Assembly (NCBI GenBank): GCA_019417325.1
Contig: DXVO01000013.1
Span: 1 to 29,645, forward strand
DNA length: 29,645 nucleotides
Reading direction: 5' to 3'
Source: Parabacteroides sp.
GTDB lineage: Bacteria > Bacteroidota > Bacteroidia > Bacteroidales > Tannerellaceae
Shown here in pieces: positions 1 to 8,002 of the stretch (positions are counted from its first letter, which is position 1; every line of letters starts with the position of its first letter). The notes below the pieces were generated by a model. The model made no database searches, was not told the DNA's origin, and worked only from the letters and a program-made list of their open reading frames with translations. Position numbers and translations under genes: made by a program.

Positions 1-11
1 TTAACGTAGTC

Positions 12-39
12 TTTGATGGACTCGGAATTATATCTTTTG
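12..39 (+). promoter_or_regulatory. Possible promoter of the surface lipoprotein gene
   Basis: TTTG at 12-15 and TATCTTTTG at 31-39 resemble the Bacteroidetes -33 (TTTG) and -7 (TAnnTTTG) elements. The 15-nt spacer is shorter than the usual ~19 and the -7 box carries one extra T, so this is weak. It would leave a leader of about 100 nt before the ATG at 152. Confidence 0.3.
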
Positions 40-79
40 AAAGCCTATTGGATAATTATCAGAGGCGAATTTGTTTTTG

Positions 80-107
80 ACGCGGATTACGCGAAAAACG
101 CAGATTA
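80..107 (+). repeat. Short direct repeat in the leader
   Basis: ACGCGGATTA (80-89) recurs as ACGCAGATTA (98-107), 18 bp apart, in the untranslated leader of the downstream lipoprotein gene. No function can be assigned. Confidence 0.4.
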
Positions 108-151
108 AAGACAACAGGAATAGGGTAATAACAAATACAAACAATAAATAT

Positions 152-3004
152 ATGAAGATGAAAACAAAGAAACAGGCTTTCATGGCAAGCATCTACTTGC
201 TGGCTTCTATGCTGCTTGCCTCCTGTACGGCTGAGGCAGACAAGACAGACCGCACATCCGTAGGGGAGATGGATAACGGGAACAAACGTGAGGTATTACT
301 TTCCTTTAAGAACAAACTCACCGTGAAAACAACCAAGGCGGAAACTAAGGCTGATGCTTCCATTGCCACCGAAGCAGAGAATGAAATCGCTACACTGGAC
401 GTATACGTATTCGGAGCTAAAGCAGAAGGCGATACCTATACCTTCCGCGAACGGTTTGCTTACCGGCAGGACGGGTCGGCACTTCCGGCAGGAGCAAAGG
501 AACTCAACCTTACACCAAGTACGGATAATGCCACTACTACCGCACTGTTGGAACTGCAAAAGGGTTTATTTGTTCACCTTTATTGTATTGCCAATCAAAC
601 AGATTTAATTAATCCGGTCGATGGAAATCCGGTAGCAGATACCGATTTCACTCCACTTATTTATGATATAGAAACAGGACTCCTGACAGACGGTATACCT
701 ACTGAGCTACAGTTTCAGAAATACCATTCCTCATTGCTAACGAATGCCTCTCCGGCATTAGCCTTACCCCTCCCGATGACAGGCGCACAAACTACACCTA
801 TTGATTTGACAGACTTCGGTTCCTCAGCACGTGTACAGGTAGGCTTCAAACTAACCCGTACAATGGCACGCTTCGATGTAAGCAATATAGAAGCTGACTC
901 TAAATTCCATCTGGAGTCTATCTCGATGGGAAATGGACGGAGGGGAACTACTTTCTTCCCTGCTAAGGTATATGGCGCTACCCCTGCTGTAGACGGGGAG
1001 CTAATTACTTACCCGGCAAGTGCTTTTGAAGGAAATAAGGCAAATATGGGCTTGCAGGTATCGGCTTTCTACAGTTATCCCTGTTTGTTGGAAGATGAGG
1101 GCTACCTGATTCTGAACGGTACCTACCAAGTAAACCTAACGGAGAAGAAAGAAGTAACTTATAAGGTTCCTTTCAAGCAACAAACCGCTGATGGAGGCTC
1201 GGTTGAACTCGAAATCAACCCCAACCACCGGTATACCATCGGTATCACCAAAGCAAACGAATACAGCCTGAACTTTACACTTGATGTAGCCGAATGGGAT
1301 GAAGGCGGCAGCATAGACGAGTACGACCCGAATGCAGGCACTAACGGCTCAGGTACCACCATTACTATTTCTGATGCTCTAAAAGATAAGATAAGTTATG
1401 ATGTAACCACCCGTATTGTAACGATGAGTACCTTGAATGCCGGAGATGGCTTTACAGTTGAAGTAGGAACCGGCAGTGAACCCAAGCTGCAGAAAACCTA
1501 TTCCGGCAGTGTGGCAGCCCAGCAATACGACTGGCTGGAAGTAAGCGCAGCGACCCCTGTTACCAAAGCTGCCGTTTCAGGTTATCAATATGCAGTATCC
1601 GTTAAAGCCGGTTACGATAAGGATGATTATCCGAAAGCCGTCCTTCGCTTTACTAATGGGATGGACGGGAATGAAAATATTGTGATAGTGGAAGCCGCCC
1701 CGGGAGAACCTTTTCTGACTTCTCCGGCTACCGTAACGCTTCATACCGAAGCAAACAATAAGATACCGACCCTGGTAATAACTGGAAAAAGCATCGGCGG
1801 TTCCACTATAGAAGGTCCCGAGTGGCTGACTTATAAAACAACAAGCTCAGATAAAATAAATTTCTCTTATGTCATCGAACTGAATCCTTCTAAAGCGAAC
1901 TTCCCTGATGCATTACCTTCTGCACAGACCATCACGATTAAGAACAAGGCAGATGCAAGCAAGACTACCGAAGTAACGGTTAGTTTTACCGAGGCGGATG
2001 CATGGTTGGTGGAAGACCTTGCAAATTTTGATGAAAAGACATCGGACGGATACCGTGTGAAAACAATAGGAAAAACGATGACAGTATCCTTCTACGGGAT
2101 GTTTGTAGCCCCTGAATTATCAGCATCTTACGATGGCACTTATTGTTCCTCAAAGAACGGTGGTGATACCTGGCTAAACAGTTCCAAACTGTTAAAAACA
2201 GAGGTTGTTAACAACCGCCGCAAATACACTTACAACATAGAAGTGGCTGGTTCAAGTGGAACGGATGCCGCTTACCAGCTTCACAAGGCAGTAATGAATA
2301 TCAAACAGAATAGCACAACTGTTAAATCTTATACTCTCTGGCGTGGTGCTTCTTATGTGGGTTATCCGATGGGGAGCTCCAGTGCTTCTCTTTATTATAC
2401 AGCTATCAGGAAAGGTTCTTATTATTGGGCTCCCATCAATTGCGGTGCTACCCGCGTGGCAATAGCTAATGATGGGAAAAACGAAAAAGTAGAAGGGACT
2501 GGCAATCTCTACCAGTGGGGGCGTCAGGATGCCACGAATCATGGTGGTTCTACAGCATCCGGTCCTATAGGTAATTCCAGACCCAATGATAATACATTTT
2601 ATACAGCGCCCAACGAACCTTGGGACTGGTTAAACATTCAAAATAACACTTTGTGGAACGGTAGTAGTAAAGGGACAAACGACCCTTGTCCTCCGGGATA
2701 CCGTGTGCCTACTATCGATGAATTAAAATCTATAGGGAAAGCAACCACTTGGGATGGCAGCGGTGGTTTATTTAACGTAGATGGAGATAGTGGCTACCCC
2801 CAGATCGTTTTGCCTGCTGCGGGCTATCGGCGCCACGATGTCAGTTCGTCCAACTTTCAGGGTTCCAACGGCTACTACTGGTCGTCGTCGATTCTGTTGG
2901 ATGGTATGGGCGCCAGCAACGTGCACTTCGACAGTGCTACGTTGAACGAGTCCATAAACTTCAGGGCGCTCGGCTTCTCCGTTCGGTGTATCCAAGAAGA
3001 TTAA
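152..3004 (+). CDS. Fimbrillin/Mfa-like surface lipoprotein with FISUMP-type C-terminal domain
   Basis: A 950-residue secreted lipoprotein, probably an adhesin or pilus-tip-like protein displayed on the cell surface. I chose ATG 152 because a signal peptide with lipobox LASC (Cys25) follows directly; the frame stays open upstream only from a TTG at 71. Residues ~60-400 have the character of Mfa/fimbrillin-like proteins, with an early TLDVYVFG strand. Residues ~460-640 look like BACON/Ig-type beta modules. The C-terminus has the Fibrobacter-paralogous (FISUMP, C-type-lectin-like) pattern: YQWGRQD, DPCPPGYRVPT, then LPAAGYR, GYYWSSS and GFSVRC. The final ~60 codons look like a DGR variable region (separate entry). 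An HU-like/DUF4469 gene follows 130 bp downstream on the same strand. No FimA-type major subunit or other pilus gene is visible, so the adhesin role is inferred from family resemblance. Confidence 0.8.
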   Translation: MKMKTKKQAFMASIYLLASMLLASCTAEADKTDRTSVGEMDNGNKREVLLSFKNKLTVKTTKAETKADASIATEAENEIATLDVYVFGAKAEGDTYTFRERFAYRQDGSALPAGAKELNLTPSTDNATTTALLELQKGLFVHLYCIANQTDLINPVDGNPVADTDFTPLIYDIETGLLTDGIPTELQFQKYHSSLLTNASPALALPLPMTGAQTTPIDLTDFGSSARVQVGFKLTRTMARFDVSNIEADSKFHLESISMGNGRRGTTFFPAKVYGATPAVDGELITYPASAFEGNKANMGLQVSAFYSYPCLLEDEGYLILNGTYQVNLTEKKEVTYKVPFKQQTADGGSVELEINPNHRYTIGITKANEYSLNFTLDVAEWDEGGSIDEYDPNAGTNGSGTTITISDALKDKISYDVTTRIVTMSTLNAGDGFTVEVGTGSEPKLQKTYSGSVAAQQYDWLEVSAATPVTKAAVSGYQYAVSVKAGYDKDDYPKAVLRFTNGMDGNENIVIVEAAPGEPFLTSPATVTLHTEANNKIPTLVITGKSIGGSTIEGPEWLTYKTTSSDKINFSYVIELNPSKANFPDALPSAQTITIKNKADASKTTEVTVSFTEADAWLVEDLANFDEKTSDGYRVKTIGKTMTVSFYGMFVAPELSASYDGTYCSSKNGGDTWLNSSKLLKTEVVNNRRKYTYNIEVAGSSGTDAAYQLHKAVMNIKQNSTTVKSYTLWRGASYVGYPMGSSSASLYYTAIRKGSYYWAPINCGATRVAIANDGKNEKVEGTGNLYQWGRQDATNHGGSTASGPIGNSRPNDNTFYTAPNEPWDWLNIQNNTLWNGSSKGTNDPCPPGYRVPTIDELKSIGKATTWDGSGGLFNVDGDSGYPQIVLPAAGYRRHDVSSSNFQGSNGYYWSSSILLDGMGASNVHFDSATLNESINFRALGFSVRCIQED
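2822..3001 (+). other. Candidate DGR variable region
   Basis: Codons 891-950 of the lipoprotein encode a C-type-lectin-like tail with fixed anchors GYR, GSNGYYWSSS and NFRALGFSVRC around stretches of unrelated residues. Many positions in those stretches use codons ending in C or T (CGC, CAC, GAT, GTC, AGT, TCC, AAC), as expected if a template repeat carried AAC/AAT codons that were randomised at adenines. The anchor TCG TCG TCG and the GC-rich end resemble the variable regions of known Bacteroides DGR targets. No template copy or reverse transcriptase is present here, so the call rests on pattern only. Confidence 0.55.
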
Positions 3005-3083
3005 AGGCCGGCGAATTAGCTAAGGCTACTCTTCGATTGCCGACCGAATTCGATTCGTCTGATTCATTATTTATACATAACCC

Positions 3084-3115
3084 GCCTGCTGCCCCACCAA
3101 ACAACGGTAGCAGGC
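3084..3115 (+). terminator. GC-rich hairpin after the lipoprotein gene
   Basis: GCCTGCTGCC (3084-3093) pairs with GGTAGCAGGC (3106-3115) with one G-T wobble and a 12-nt loop. It lies 80 bp after the lipoprotein stop codon and 20 bp before the next ATG. No T-tract follows, so it may be a weak terminator, a leader structure for the downstream gene, or a hairpin associated with DGR homing. Confidence 0.45.
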
Positions 3116-3134
3116 ACAAATAAACATCATTATT

Positions 3135-3878
3135 ATGTCAGATTTACTTTTATACGCGGACTTGTACGACAATCCGCTTACCGAGAAAGAAGGCGATTTC
3201 AGCGCCAAGCCCAAAATTACAGGGACAGTACGCAATGCAGATATTGCAAGTCGTATCGTGAAGAAACGTACCGAATACCGTCCGGAAACCATCGAGAATA
3301 TCCTCCGCATGGCAGACGAGGAGAAATCCATCGCCATAGCCGAAGGGAAGTGTGTAGTGGATGGCGTAGGGCAATATATCCCCCAGATAAAGGGAGGCTT
3401 CGACGGTGAAACCGAAAACTTCGACCCGCAGAAACACACATTAACCGTAAGTTACACCTCCGGCAAAGTCCTGCGCGACATGCTGCAACAAACCAAAGTA
3501 GTTATCAACGGAGCCGCCAAAACAGGCCCGGTTATCGGCAAGGTAACTAATGCCGTAGACGGCACGGAAACCCTTATCACCGGTATGCCGATTATCGTGG
3601 AAGGAACCAACCTCCGTATCTTTGGCGACAACGCAAGCAACGGCTTCTACTTTGTTCCCACAACAGCCGACGGAACACCCATAAAAGCCGAGGTACTGGT
3701 AGACAACCTGCCTTCGAAACTGGTAGTCATGGTTCCCTATACCCTGCCGGAAGGCGACTACTATGTAAAAGTAACCACCCAGTACGGACGTGGCGGAACG
3801 GTTAAAGAACCCCGCTCCTACCAATATCCCCTGCTCCTCTCCGTACCCAGCGACGGCGACAAACCGGGAGAACTCTAA
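3135..3878 (+). CDS. HU-like DNA-binding domain/DUF4469 protein
   Basis: A 247-residue protein of a family common in Bacteroidales. The N-terminal ~125 residues fit the HU/IHF-like DNA-binding domain seen with DUF4469: a strand-rich start, a helix around DIASRIVKKRTEYRPETI, and a second around RMADEEKSIAIAEG. Residues ~130-240 form the DUF4469 beta-sandwich (MPIIVEGTNLRIFGD, LVVMVPYTLPEGDYYVKV, then RSYQYPLLLSV). There is no signal peptide, so it should be cytoplasmic or nucleoid-associated. The start is the ATG after an A/T-rich stretch. It is not clear whether it shares a transcript with the upstream lipoprotein, because a hairpin sits between them. Its end is convergent with DedA across a repeat array. 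The specific role is unknown. Confidence 0.8.
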   Translation: MSDLLLYADLYDNPLTEKEGDFSAKPKITGTVRNADIASRIVKKRTEYRPETIENILRMADEEKSIAIAEGKCVVDGVGQYIPQIKGGFDGETENFDPQKHTLTVSYTSGKVLRDMLQQTKVVINGAAKTGPVIGKVTNAVDGTETLITGMPIIVEGTNLRIFGDNASNGFYFVPTTADGTPIKAEVLVDNLPSKLVVMVPYTLPEGDYYVKVTTQYGRGGTVKEPRSYQYPLLLSVPSDGDKPGEL

Positions 3879-3890
3879 ACCCACCTTTTG

Positions 3891-4020
3891 AGGGAGATAC
3901 GTCAGCGCCTAATCTGAAGCTCCTTCAGGCGAGGCGCTGAAGCGGTGTCAGACGGGACACTGAAGCACCCTCAGATTATACACTGAAGCCGTGTCAGATT
4001 AGGCTCTGACACGGCTTCAG
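3891..4020. repeat. Five-unit 23-bp dyad repeat array with inverted end
   Basis: Units begin at 3891 (degenerate), 3914, 3937, 3960 and 3983, exactly 23 bp apart. A partial unit at 4006-4020 is the reverse complement of the last one. The core is CTGAAGC-N4-TCAG, so each unit carries a CTGA-N7-TCAG dyad followed by an 8-nt spacer. Nested hairpins can form: TCAGCGCCT (3902-3910) with AGGCGCTGA (3932-3940), enclosing CTGAAG/CTTCAG (3914-3919/3923-3928). The array fills the gap between two convergent genes. Confidence 0.85.
3983..4020. terminator. Bidirectional terminator-like hairpin
   Basis: CTGAAGCCGTGTCAG (3983-3997) pairs perfectly with CTGACACGGCTTCAG (4006-4020) around an 8-nt loop. The genes on both sides (stops at 3878 and 4053) converge on it. 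No long T-run follows on either strand, so termination is inferred from position and stem strength. Confidence 0.6.
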
Positions 4021-4052
4021 CAAATAAACACAATATAAATAATATCTTTTTC

Positions 4053-4715
4053 CTACTTCCGCCGTACCCGCACGGTTGCATATTTATTCCGCAACACCTC
4101 GACAACCGCAGGAATAATAGAGATAACGATGATCAGGACAATCAGCAGTTTCAGGTTTTTCTGCACAATATCCAGCCCTCCAAAAAAGAAACCGGCATAC
4201 GAGAACAAAGCAACCCACAAAATCCCCCCTACCACATTGAACGCCGCAAAATGGCGGTAGCTCATATGTCCCATACCTGCCACAAAAGGCGCAAACGTAC
4301 GTACTATCGGGACAAAGCGGGCAATAATAATCGTCTTTCCTCCATGCTTCTCATAGAAATGATGTGTCTTTTCCAGATAACTTTGTTTGAATATCCTCGA
4401 TTTCGGATTACTGAACAGCTTCTCGCCGAAAAACCTCCCTATCAGATAGTTGGAAGCATCCCCTATGATAGCGGCAATAATCAGGCTCAGTACTATCAAA
4501 TGCACATTCATCGGATTGCCCGGCAAAGCCGCCAGCGCACCGGCAACAAACAACAGGGAATCGCCCGGCAGGAAAGGAGTCACCACCAACCCCGTCTCGC
4601 AAAAGATTATCAGGAAAAGAATTGCATAAATCCAAACGCCATACACCGACACCAACTCAGCCAGATGCACATCGATGTGCATGATAAAATCGATAATAAA
4701 CTGAATATATTCCAT
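4053..4715 (-). CDS. DedA/VTT-domain inner membrane protein
   Basis: A 220-residue polytopic membrane protein of the DedA (SNARE-associated/VTT) family, linked in other bacteria to lipid transport or flipping and to maintaining proton motive force. Motifs fit the family: FCETGLVVTPFLPGDSLLFVAG with Glu40 and Asp52, and ARFVPIVRTFAPFVAG with Arg133 and Arg139. These four charges correspond to residues reported as essential in E. coli YqjA/YghB. Hydrophobic segments are visible at ~25-45, 52-65, 72-92, 155-178 and 185-205, with a basic C-terminal tail. Length is typical. It appears monocistronic: it has its own -7 box, a hairpin separates it from the upstream minus-strand operon, and it converges on the repeat array downstream. 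Confidence 0.92.
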   Translation of the reverse strand: MEYIQFIIDFIMHIDVHLAELVSVYGVWIYAILFLIIFCETGLVVTPFLPGDSLLFVAGALAALPGNPMNVHLIVLSLIIAAIIGDASNYLIGRFFGEKLFSNPKSRIFKQSYLEKTHHFYEKHGGKTIIIARFVPIVRTFAPFVAGMGHMSYRHFAAFNVVGGILWVALFSYAGFFFGGLDIVQKNLKLLIVLIIVISIIPAVVEVLRNKYATVRVRRK

Positions 4716-4753
4716 AGCAGAAAAAGGGTTTTTACTTCTTGTAGTTAAGGGGA

Positions 4754-4761
4754 CAAATATA
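4754..4761 (-). promoter_or_regulatory. -7 box of the DedA gene
   Basis: On the minus strand this reads TATATTTG, an exact match to TAnnTTTG, 38 bp before the DedA ATG. The -33 position, about 19 nt further upstream, reads CATT and is a poor match. Confidence 0.5.
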
Positions 4762-4824
4762 GGTAAAACCCGCAGTTTGGAATGAGAAAAGATGTTACAT
4801 TTCTGTTACATTATGGAGAGAGCC

Positions 4825-4869
4825 GATAATTATGGAGCAGAAACATAATGTTTCTGCTCCATAATTATC
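4825..4869 (-). terminator. 19-bp perfect hairpin after the DUF4132-MoxR-VWA operon
   Basis: 4825-4843 and 4851-4869 are perfect 19-nt inverted repeats with a 7-nt loop (CATAATG on the plus strand), starting 3 bp after the last stop of the six-gene operon. There is no clear T-tract. AT-rich words CATTATG, ATAATTAT, CATAATG and ATAATTAT sit at an even ~17.5-bp spacing (4809-4868), one lying outside the stem. The likely role is 3' end formation for the operon. Confidence 0.6.
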
Positions 4870-4872
4870 CAA

Positions 4873-5151
4873 CTATAAATTCTGCAAACCGGAAACCGTC
4901 TTCTGATAGCATTCCAACGCACATAAACAGGACACCGCCGCTTCCGTCGTGCCTTCTCCCGCCTGATATTTGCGGACAGAAGCGGCGAATGCGTCTATCC
5001 GGCGCATGCCTTCGGACATTCCCAGTTCCTTCATCCAATGTTTCAGTTCTTCCATTTTCTGCAAAGTGACCGGCAATACATTGCGAACCCCGGCAAAGGC
5101 AATATCCGACAAAAGGAGTTCCAACTCTTTCAAAAGATTATCCAGTATCAT
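4873..5151 (-). CDS. 92-residue helical protein, last gene of the MoxR-VWA operon
   Basis: I do not recognise this family. It is a small, mostly helical protein without a signal peptide or membrane segment: leucine-rich amphipathic helix at 1-15 (LLKELELLLSDIAFAGV), helix at ~28-42 (LQKMEELKHWMKELGM), helix at ~48-62, and a C-terminal helix with two cysteines (CLCALECYQ). It starts 16 bp after the SWIM-protein stop on the same strand and is followed at once by a strong hairpin, so it is probably the sixth gene of the operon. I know of no counterpart in the E. coli yeh cluster. It could be an adaptor for the large partners; that is inference from context only. Confidence 0.75.
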   Translation of the reverse strand: MILDNLLKELELLLSDIAFAGVRNVLPVTLQKMEELKHWMKELGMSEGMRRIDAFAASVRKYQAGEGTTEAAVSCLCALECYQKTVSGLQNL

Positions 5152-5167
5152 TGTATATACGCGTTAT

Positions 5168-6904
5168 TTAAAAGTAAAAATTCTCTACCCCCTTCTCCCC
5201 TATGATAGAAACAGGAACCAAGCCGCCCGCATTCTTACGGCAAACCATATAGCGGGGCTTGCAATCGACATGTTTCCCCATCGTTTCAAGCACACGGATG
5301 GCAAGCTCGTTCATCTCGTTAAAATCCAATACACCGTCGGCTACCGGTTCTTCATTCTCTTTCTCCATCGTAAAGGTAAGTTTCTGTTCCGTGCGGTTAA
5401 ACGTTACCCAACCCAGACGCTCGAAAGGAACAAGCACCAACTGTTCCGGCTGCCTTTTGCTAAAATAATCATACCCGTTGCCTGCCGTCCCGTCCGACAA
5501 GTCAAACAAAGAAGCTATTTCCGAAAACGATTGTATGGAAGCATGGTCTACCGTGCCCGTTATTTCACAAAGTGTCTGGGCGGAAGACGACAGACGGTTC
5601 TGCCGGTTCATCTTGAAATTACGAAGCGTAAAGGAAGAACGGGACAGTACCGACAAGGACAAATTGTCCCCCCAATGCTCGTTCTTTACAAACTGCCGCC
5701 GCAGGTTTTCGGCAGACATCAGTTCCTGCGTCTGCTCGTAATACCCCGCCAGACTGACGGTATAGGTACAGATACTTTGTTTCTCATGATAAAAGAAATA
5801 GGCGGTTATGCCGAAATAGCCGGAACGGGTTTGCCACGGATACCCTCCCAATGCGGTAAAATGCCCTACAGGAGTCGTATAGTAATCCGAACGGGTACTT
5901 TCTATCAATCGGCTGATAAGCGCCGTATTCTGTGCGTTACGCAAAACAAGCCTCATCGTATTATGCAACCGCGACAAGGTGGCAAATGTGGTAAGCGGGC
6001 TGAATCCGACATGCTTGCCTGCCAGATTCTCGATATCGGATGAGAGGGAACGGAACATGCGCGCCAGATTCCCAATCCCGGAAGTCTCCATCTTGACAGA
6101 AAACTGGATGGCCGCTTCAACCTCATTCTCCCCACAGTTGATTAATCCTTTATCGAGTATTCCCGTTACAAACGCATCCGCCGCTTCCAGCAACCGCCCG
6201 GTATCTTCCGTAATCAATGAAAGAGCTGTCGGTTCGTCGGACGAGCCGGAGAGTTTTCCCTGATTGCTCAGATAGGAAAGGATGGCTATTAGCTTATGTT
6301 TACACAAACCATTGCTCCCGCATTTGCAAACGGCACGGTTCAGGCTGTCTTCTTTAGGGAAATAGACCGTCACGTTTTCGGTGTTGATGGTGGCTTCCAG
6401 CATATTGCCTTCCACAAAGTCGGCAGTCCAGCCATCCTGTATCAGCCGGAGCGTGTCTTCAAACAATTTCTTCCCGGCTTGTTTGCGAAGCTGTGCTATA
6501 TCCGCTTCCTTTAAGGCTTTCCAAGGTTCGGCTACGGGAGGTGCCTCTTCCGTTTCCGGCTGTGTTTCCTCTTTTCCCGCACTGCTCTCTGCCGATGCGG
6601 CATAGTCCGCCACCAAAAGGATAGCCATCAGGATATGCTTGCAGACTGTTTTCGAGGGACAGCTACAGGCGCTCTGTGCCACATCCGGCAGCAAACGGAC
6701 AACTACATCTTCCCATTTCACTTCCAGACATTCGCCCGACACGGCAATATCTATCTGCTCGACGGCTTCCAGGTCTTTCAGGGCACGTTTATAAAGTCCT
6801 TTATTTGCCAGCGTCACCAGAAACGCTTCATCGGCAAAAGGGATGAACTGCTCTGCTAAAGGATGGCAATCCCCGGTAGCTATGATATGATTTTTCCGAT
6901 CCAT
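5168..6904 (-). CDS. Tandem SWIM zinc-finger protein (YehQ-like)
   Basis: A 578-residue protein with two SWIM zinc fingers of the form CxCx5CxH: Cys80/Cys82/Cys88/His90 and Cys193/Cys195/Cys201/His203. SWIM domains bind zinc and mediate nucleic-acid or protein contacts. An acidic, proline/glutamate-rich linker (residues ~106-126) separates the fingers. The remaining ~370 residues have no motif I can name but match the general plan and length of E. coli YehQ (~600). The ATG overlaps the end of the VWA gene by 25 bp in another frame, which suggests translational coupling. It is probably cytoplasmic, as there is no signal peptide. Both fingers look intact. The operon position (fifth gene) matches yehQ after yehP. 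Confidence 0.85.
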   Translation of the reverse strand: MDRKNHIIATGDCHPLAEQFIPFADEAFLVTLANKGLYKRALKDLEAVEQIDIAVSGECLEVKWEDVVVRLLPDVAQSACSCPSKTVCKHILMAILLVADYAASAESSAGKEETQPETEEAPPVAEPWKALKEADIAQLRKQAGKKLFEDTLRLIQDGWTADFVEGNMLEATINTENVTVYFPKEDSLNRAVCKCGSNGLCKHKLIAILSYLSNQGKLSGSSDEPTALSLITEDTGRLLEAADAFVTGILDKGLINCGENEVEAAIQFSVKMETSGIGNLARMFRSLSSDIENLAGKHVGFSPLTTFATLSRLHNTMRLVLRNAQNTALISRLIESTRSDYYTTPVGHFTALGGYPWQTRSGYFGITAYFFYHEKQSICTYTVSLAGYYEQTQELMSAENLRRQFVKNEHWGDNLSLSVLSRSSFTLRNFKMNRQNRLSSSAQTLCEITGTVDHASIQSFSEIASLFDLSDGTAGNGYDYFSKRQPEQLVLVPFERLGWVTFNRTEQKLTFTMEKENEEPVADGVLDFNEMNELAIRVLETMGKHVDCKPRYMVCRKNAGGLVPVSIIGEKGVENFYF

Positions 6905-7998
6905 TCTGCTAATTCTTCAGGGGTTATGGCAGCTACATCCGCCCCCATATTGGCAAGGGTACGGGCTGCATTTTTATCATAACAGGGCATACTGGAATAA
7001 TCGAGGGCGGGCAGCACAAACAACCGGCTACCGGCTTCGAGTATGTCCCGGCACGAGCGGTACATAAAATGATAGCTGGCTCCGTCGTACAGGTCGCTGA
7101 CCAAAACGACTATCGTTTTCTGGGGTGCAGTAATCAGTTTCTTCCCATACTCCAAAGCCCGGTGTATATCGGTTCCTCCTCCCAACTGAACCTTCATCAG
7201 GATACCGACCGGGTCGTCCGTATGCTCGCTCAAATCGACAATGGAGGTATCGAAAATAACCAGTTTGATGGAAAGGAACGGCAGGCGGGCAAAAATGGAC
7301 GCCATAACGGCGGTATAGATAACCGAGTCGGTCATACTTCCGCTTTCGTCCACCAGTATAATGATATGCCACGGATTATAACGGCGCACGTTCTGGTTGA
7401 AGAACAACCGTTCCGGGATAACCGTACCGTATTCGGGGCTGTAGTTTTTCAGATTCTTGCGTATGGTCTGCTTGAAATCGAAGTTACGGAATATCTTGTA
7501 GTGGGAATTGGACATCGGGAGCTTACGCCCGTAAAAGGTTCGTTTCACCTTTATCTCCAGTTTCTTTTCGATCTCTTTCACCACATCGTTCACAATCGTA
7601 TAGGCCAACTTCTTTACGTTGTTCGGCATCATATTATGAAAGGCAAGGATATTTTTCAGCAAGCCGATATTGGGTTCCAACTGCCGGAGTACCGACTCGT
7701 CGGTAAGCAACTGGGTGAGATTGTATTTGTCGAGCGCCTGCTTCTGCATAATCTCGACGGTCTTCTGGGGGAACAGCCGTTTCACCTGCTTCAGCCAGGC
7801 GGGGACACTCAGCATCGAGGCTCCCCTTCCCCCACGTTGCCCTTCGATACGCATCCCCTGGTCTTTGCCATATTCGCGGTTGTACAGGAAACCGAGGGCG
7901 GCATCCATTTCGGCATCTTCCGGATTCAGCGGAAGATTCTCCCCGGCAAATTCGCCCAGTATCAGCCGCCAGCGGTTTATGATTTGTTGTTCGTCCAT
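6880..7998 (-). CDS. VWA/CoxE-like protein (YehP-like)
   Basis: A 372-residue protein with a C-terminal von Willebrand A domain (~residues 210-370). The metal-ion adhesion site is complete: DESGS (Asp217, Ser219, Ser221), Thr276 in GGGTD, and Asp302 in VSD. The N-terminal ~200 residues are helical and basic. The frame is open to 8115, but I place the start at 7998 because MDEQQII begins 4 bp after the DUF5682 stop and the upstream part only shadows that gene. VWA proteins of this type usually partner a MoxR AAA+ ATPase to insert metal or remodel a client, and such an ATPase is encoded two genes upstream. Length agrees with E. coli YehP (~378). Confidence 0.9.
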   Translation of the reverse strand: MDEQQIINRWRLILGEFAGENLPLNPEDAEMDAALGFLYNREYGKDQGMRIEGQRGGRGASMLSVPAWLKQVKRLFPQKTVEIMQKQALDKYNLTQLLTDESVLRQLEPNIGLLKNILAFHNMMPNNVKKLAYTIVNDVVKEIEKKLEIKVKRTFYGRKLPMSNSHYKIFRNFDFKQTIRKNLKNYSPEYGTVIPERLFFNQNVRRYNPWHIIILVDESGSMTDSVIYTAVMASIFARLPFLSIKLVIFDTSIVDLSEHTDDPVGILMKVQLGGGTDIHRALEYGKKLITAPQKTIVVLVSDLYDGASYHFMYRSCRDILEAGSRLFVLPALDYSSMPCYDKNAARTLANMGADVAAITPEELAEWIGKIIS

Positions 7999-8002
7999 TT
8001 TC

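Noticed and set aside
71..151. N-terminal extension of the lipoprotein from a TTG codon
   Set aside because: The signal peptide begins at ATG 152, and the extension is hydrophilic and would block export.
3891..4020. CRISPR array
   Set aside because: The 23-bp period has conserved cores with only 8-nt spacers, and no cas genes are present.
4970..6043. 357-codon plus-strand open frame
   Set aside because: It lies opposite the SWIM zinc-finger gene, has no recognisable domain and is rich in Arg/His/Pro as antisense frames often are. The minus-strand gene has intact motifs.
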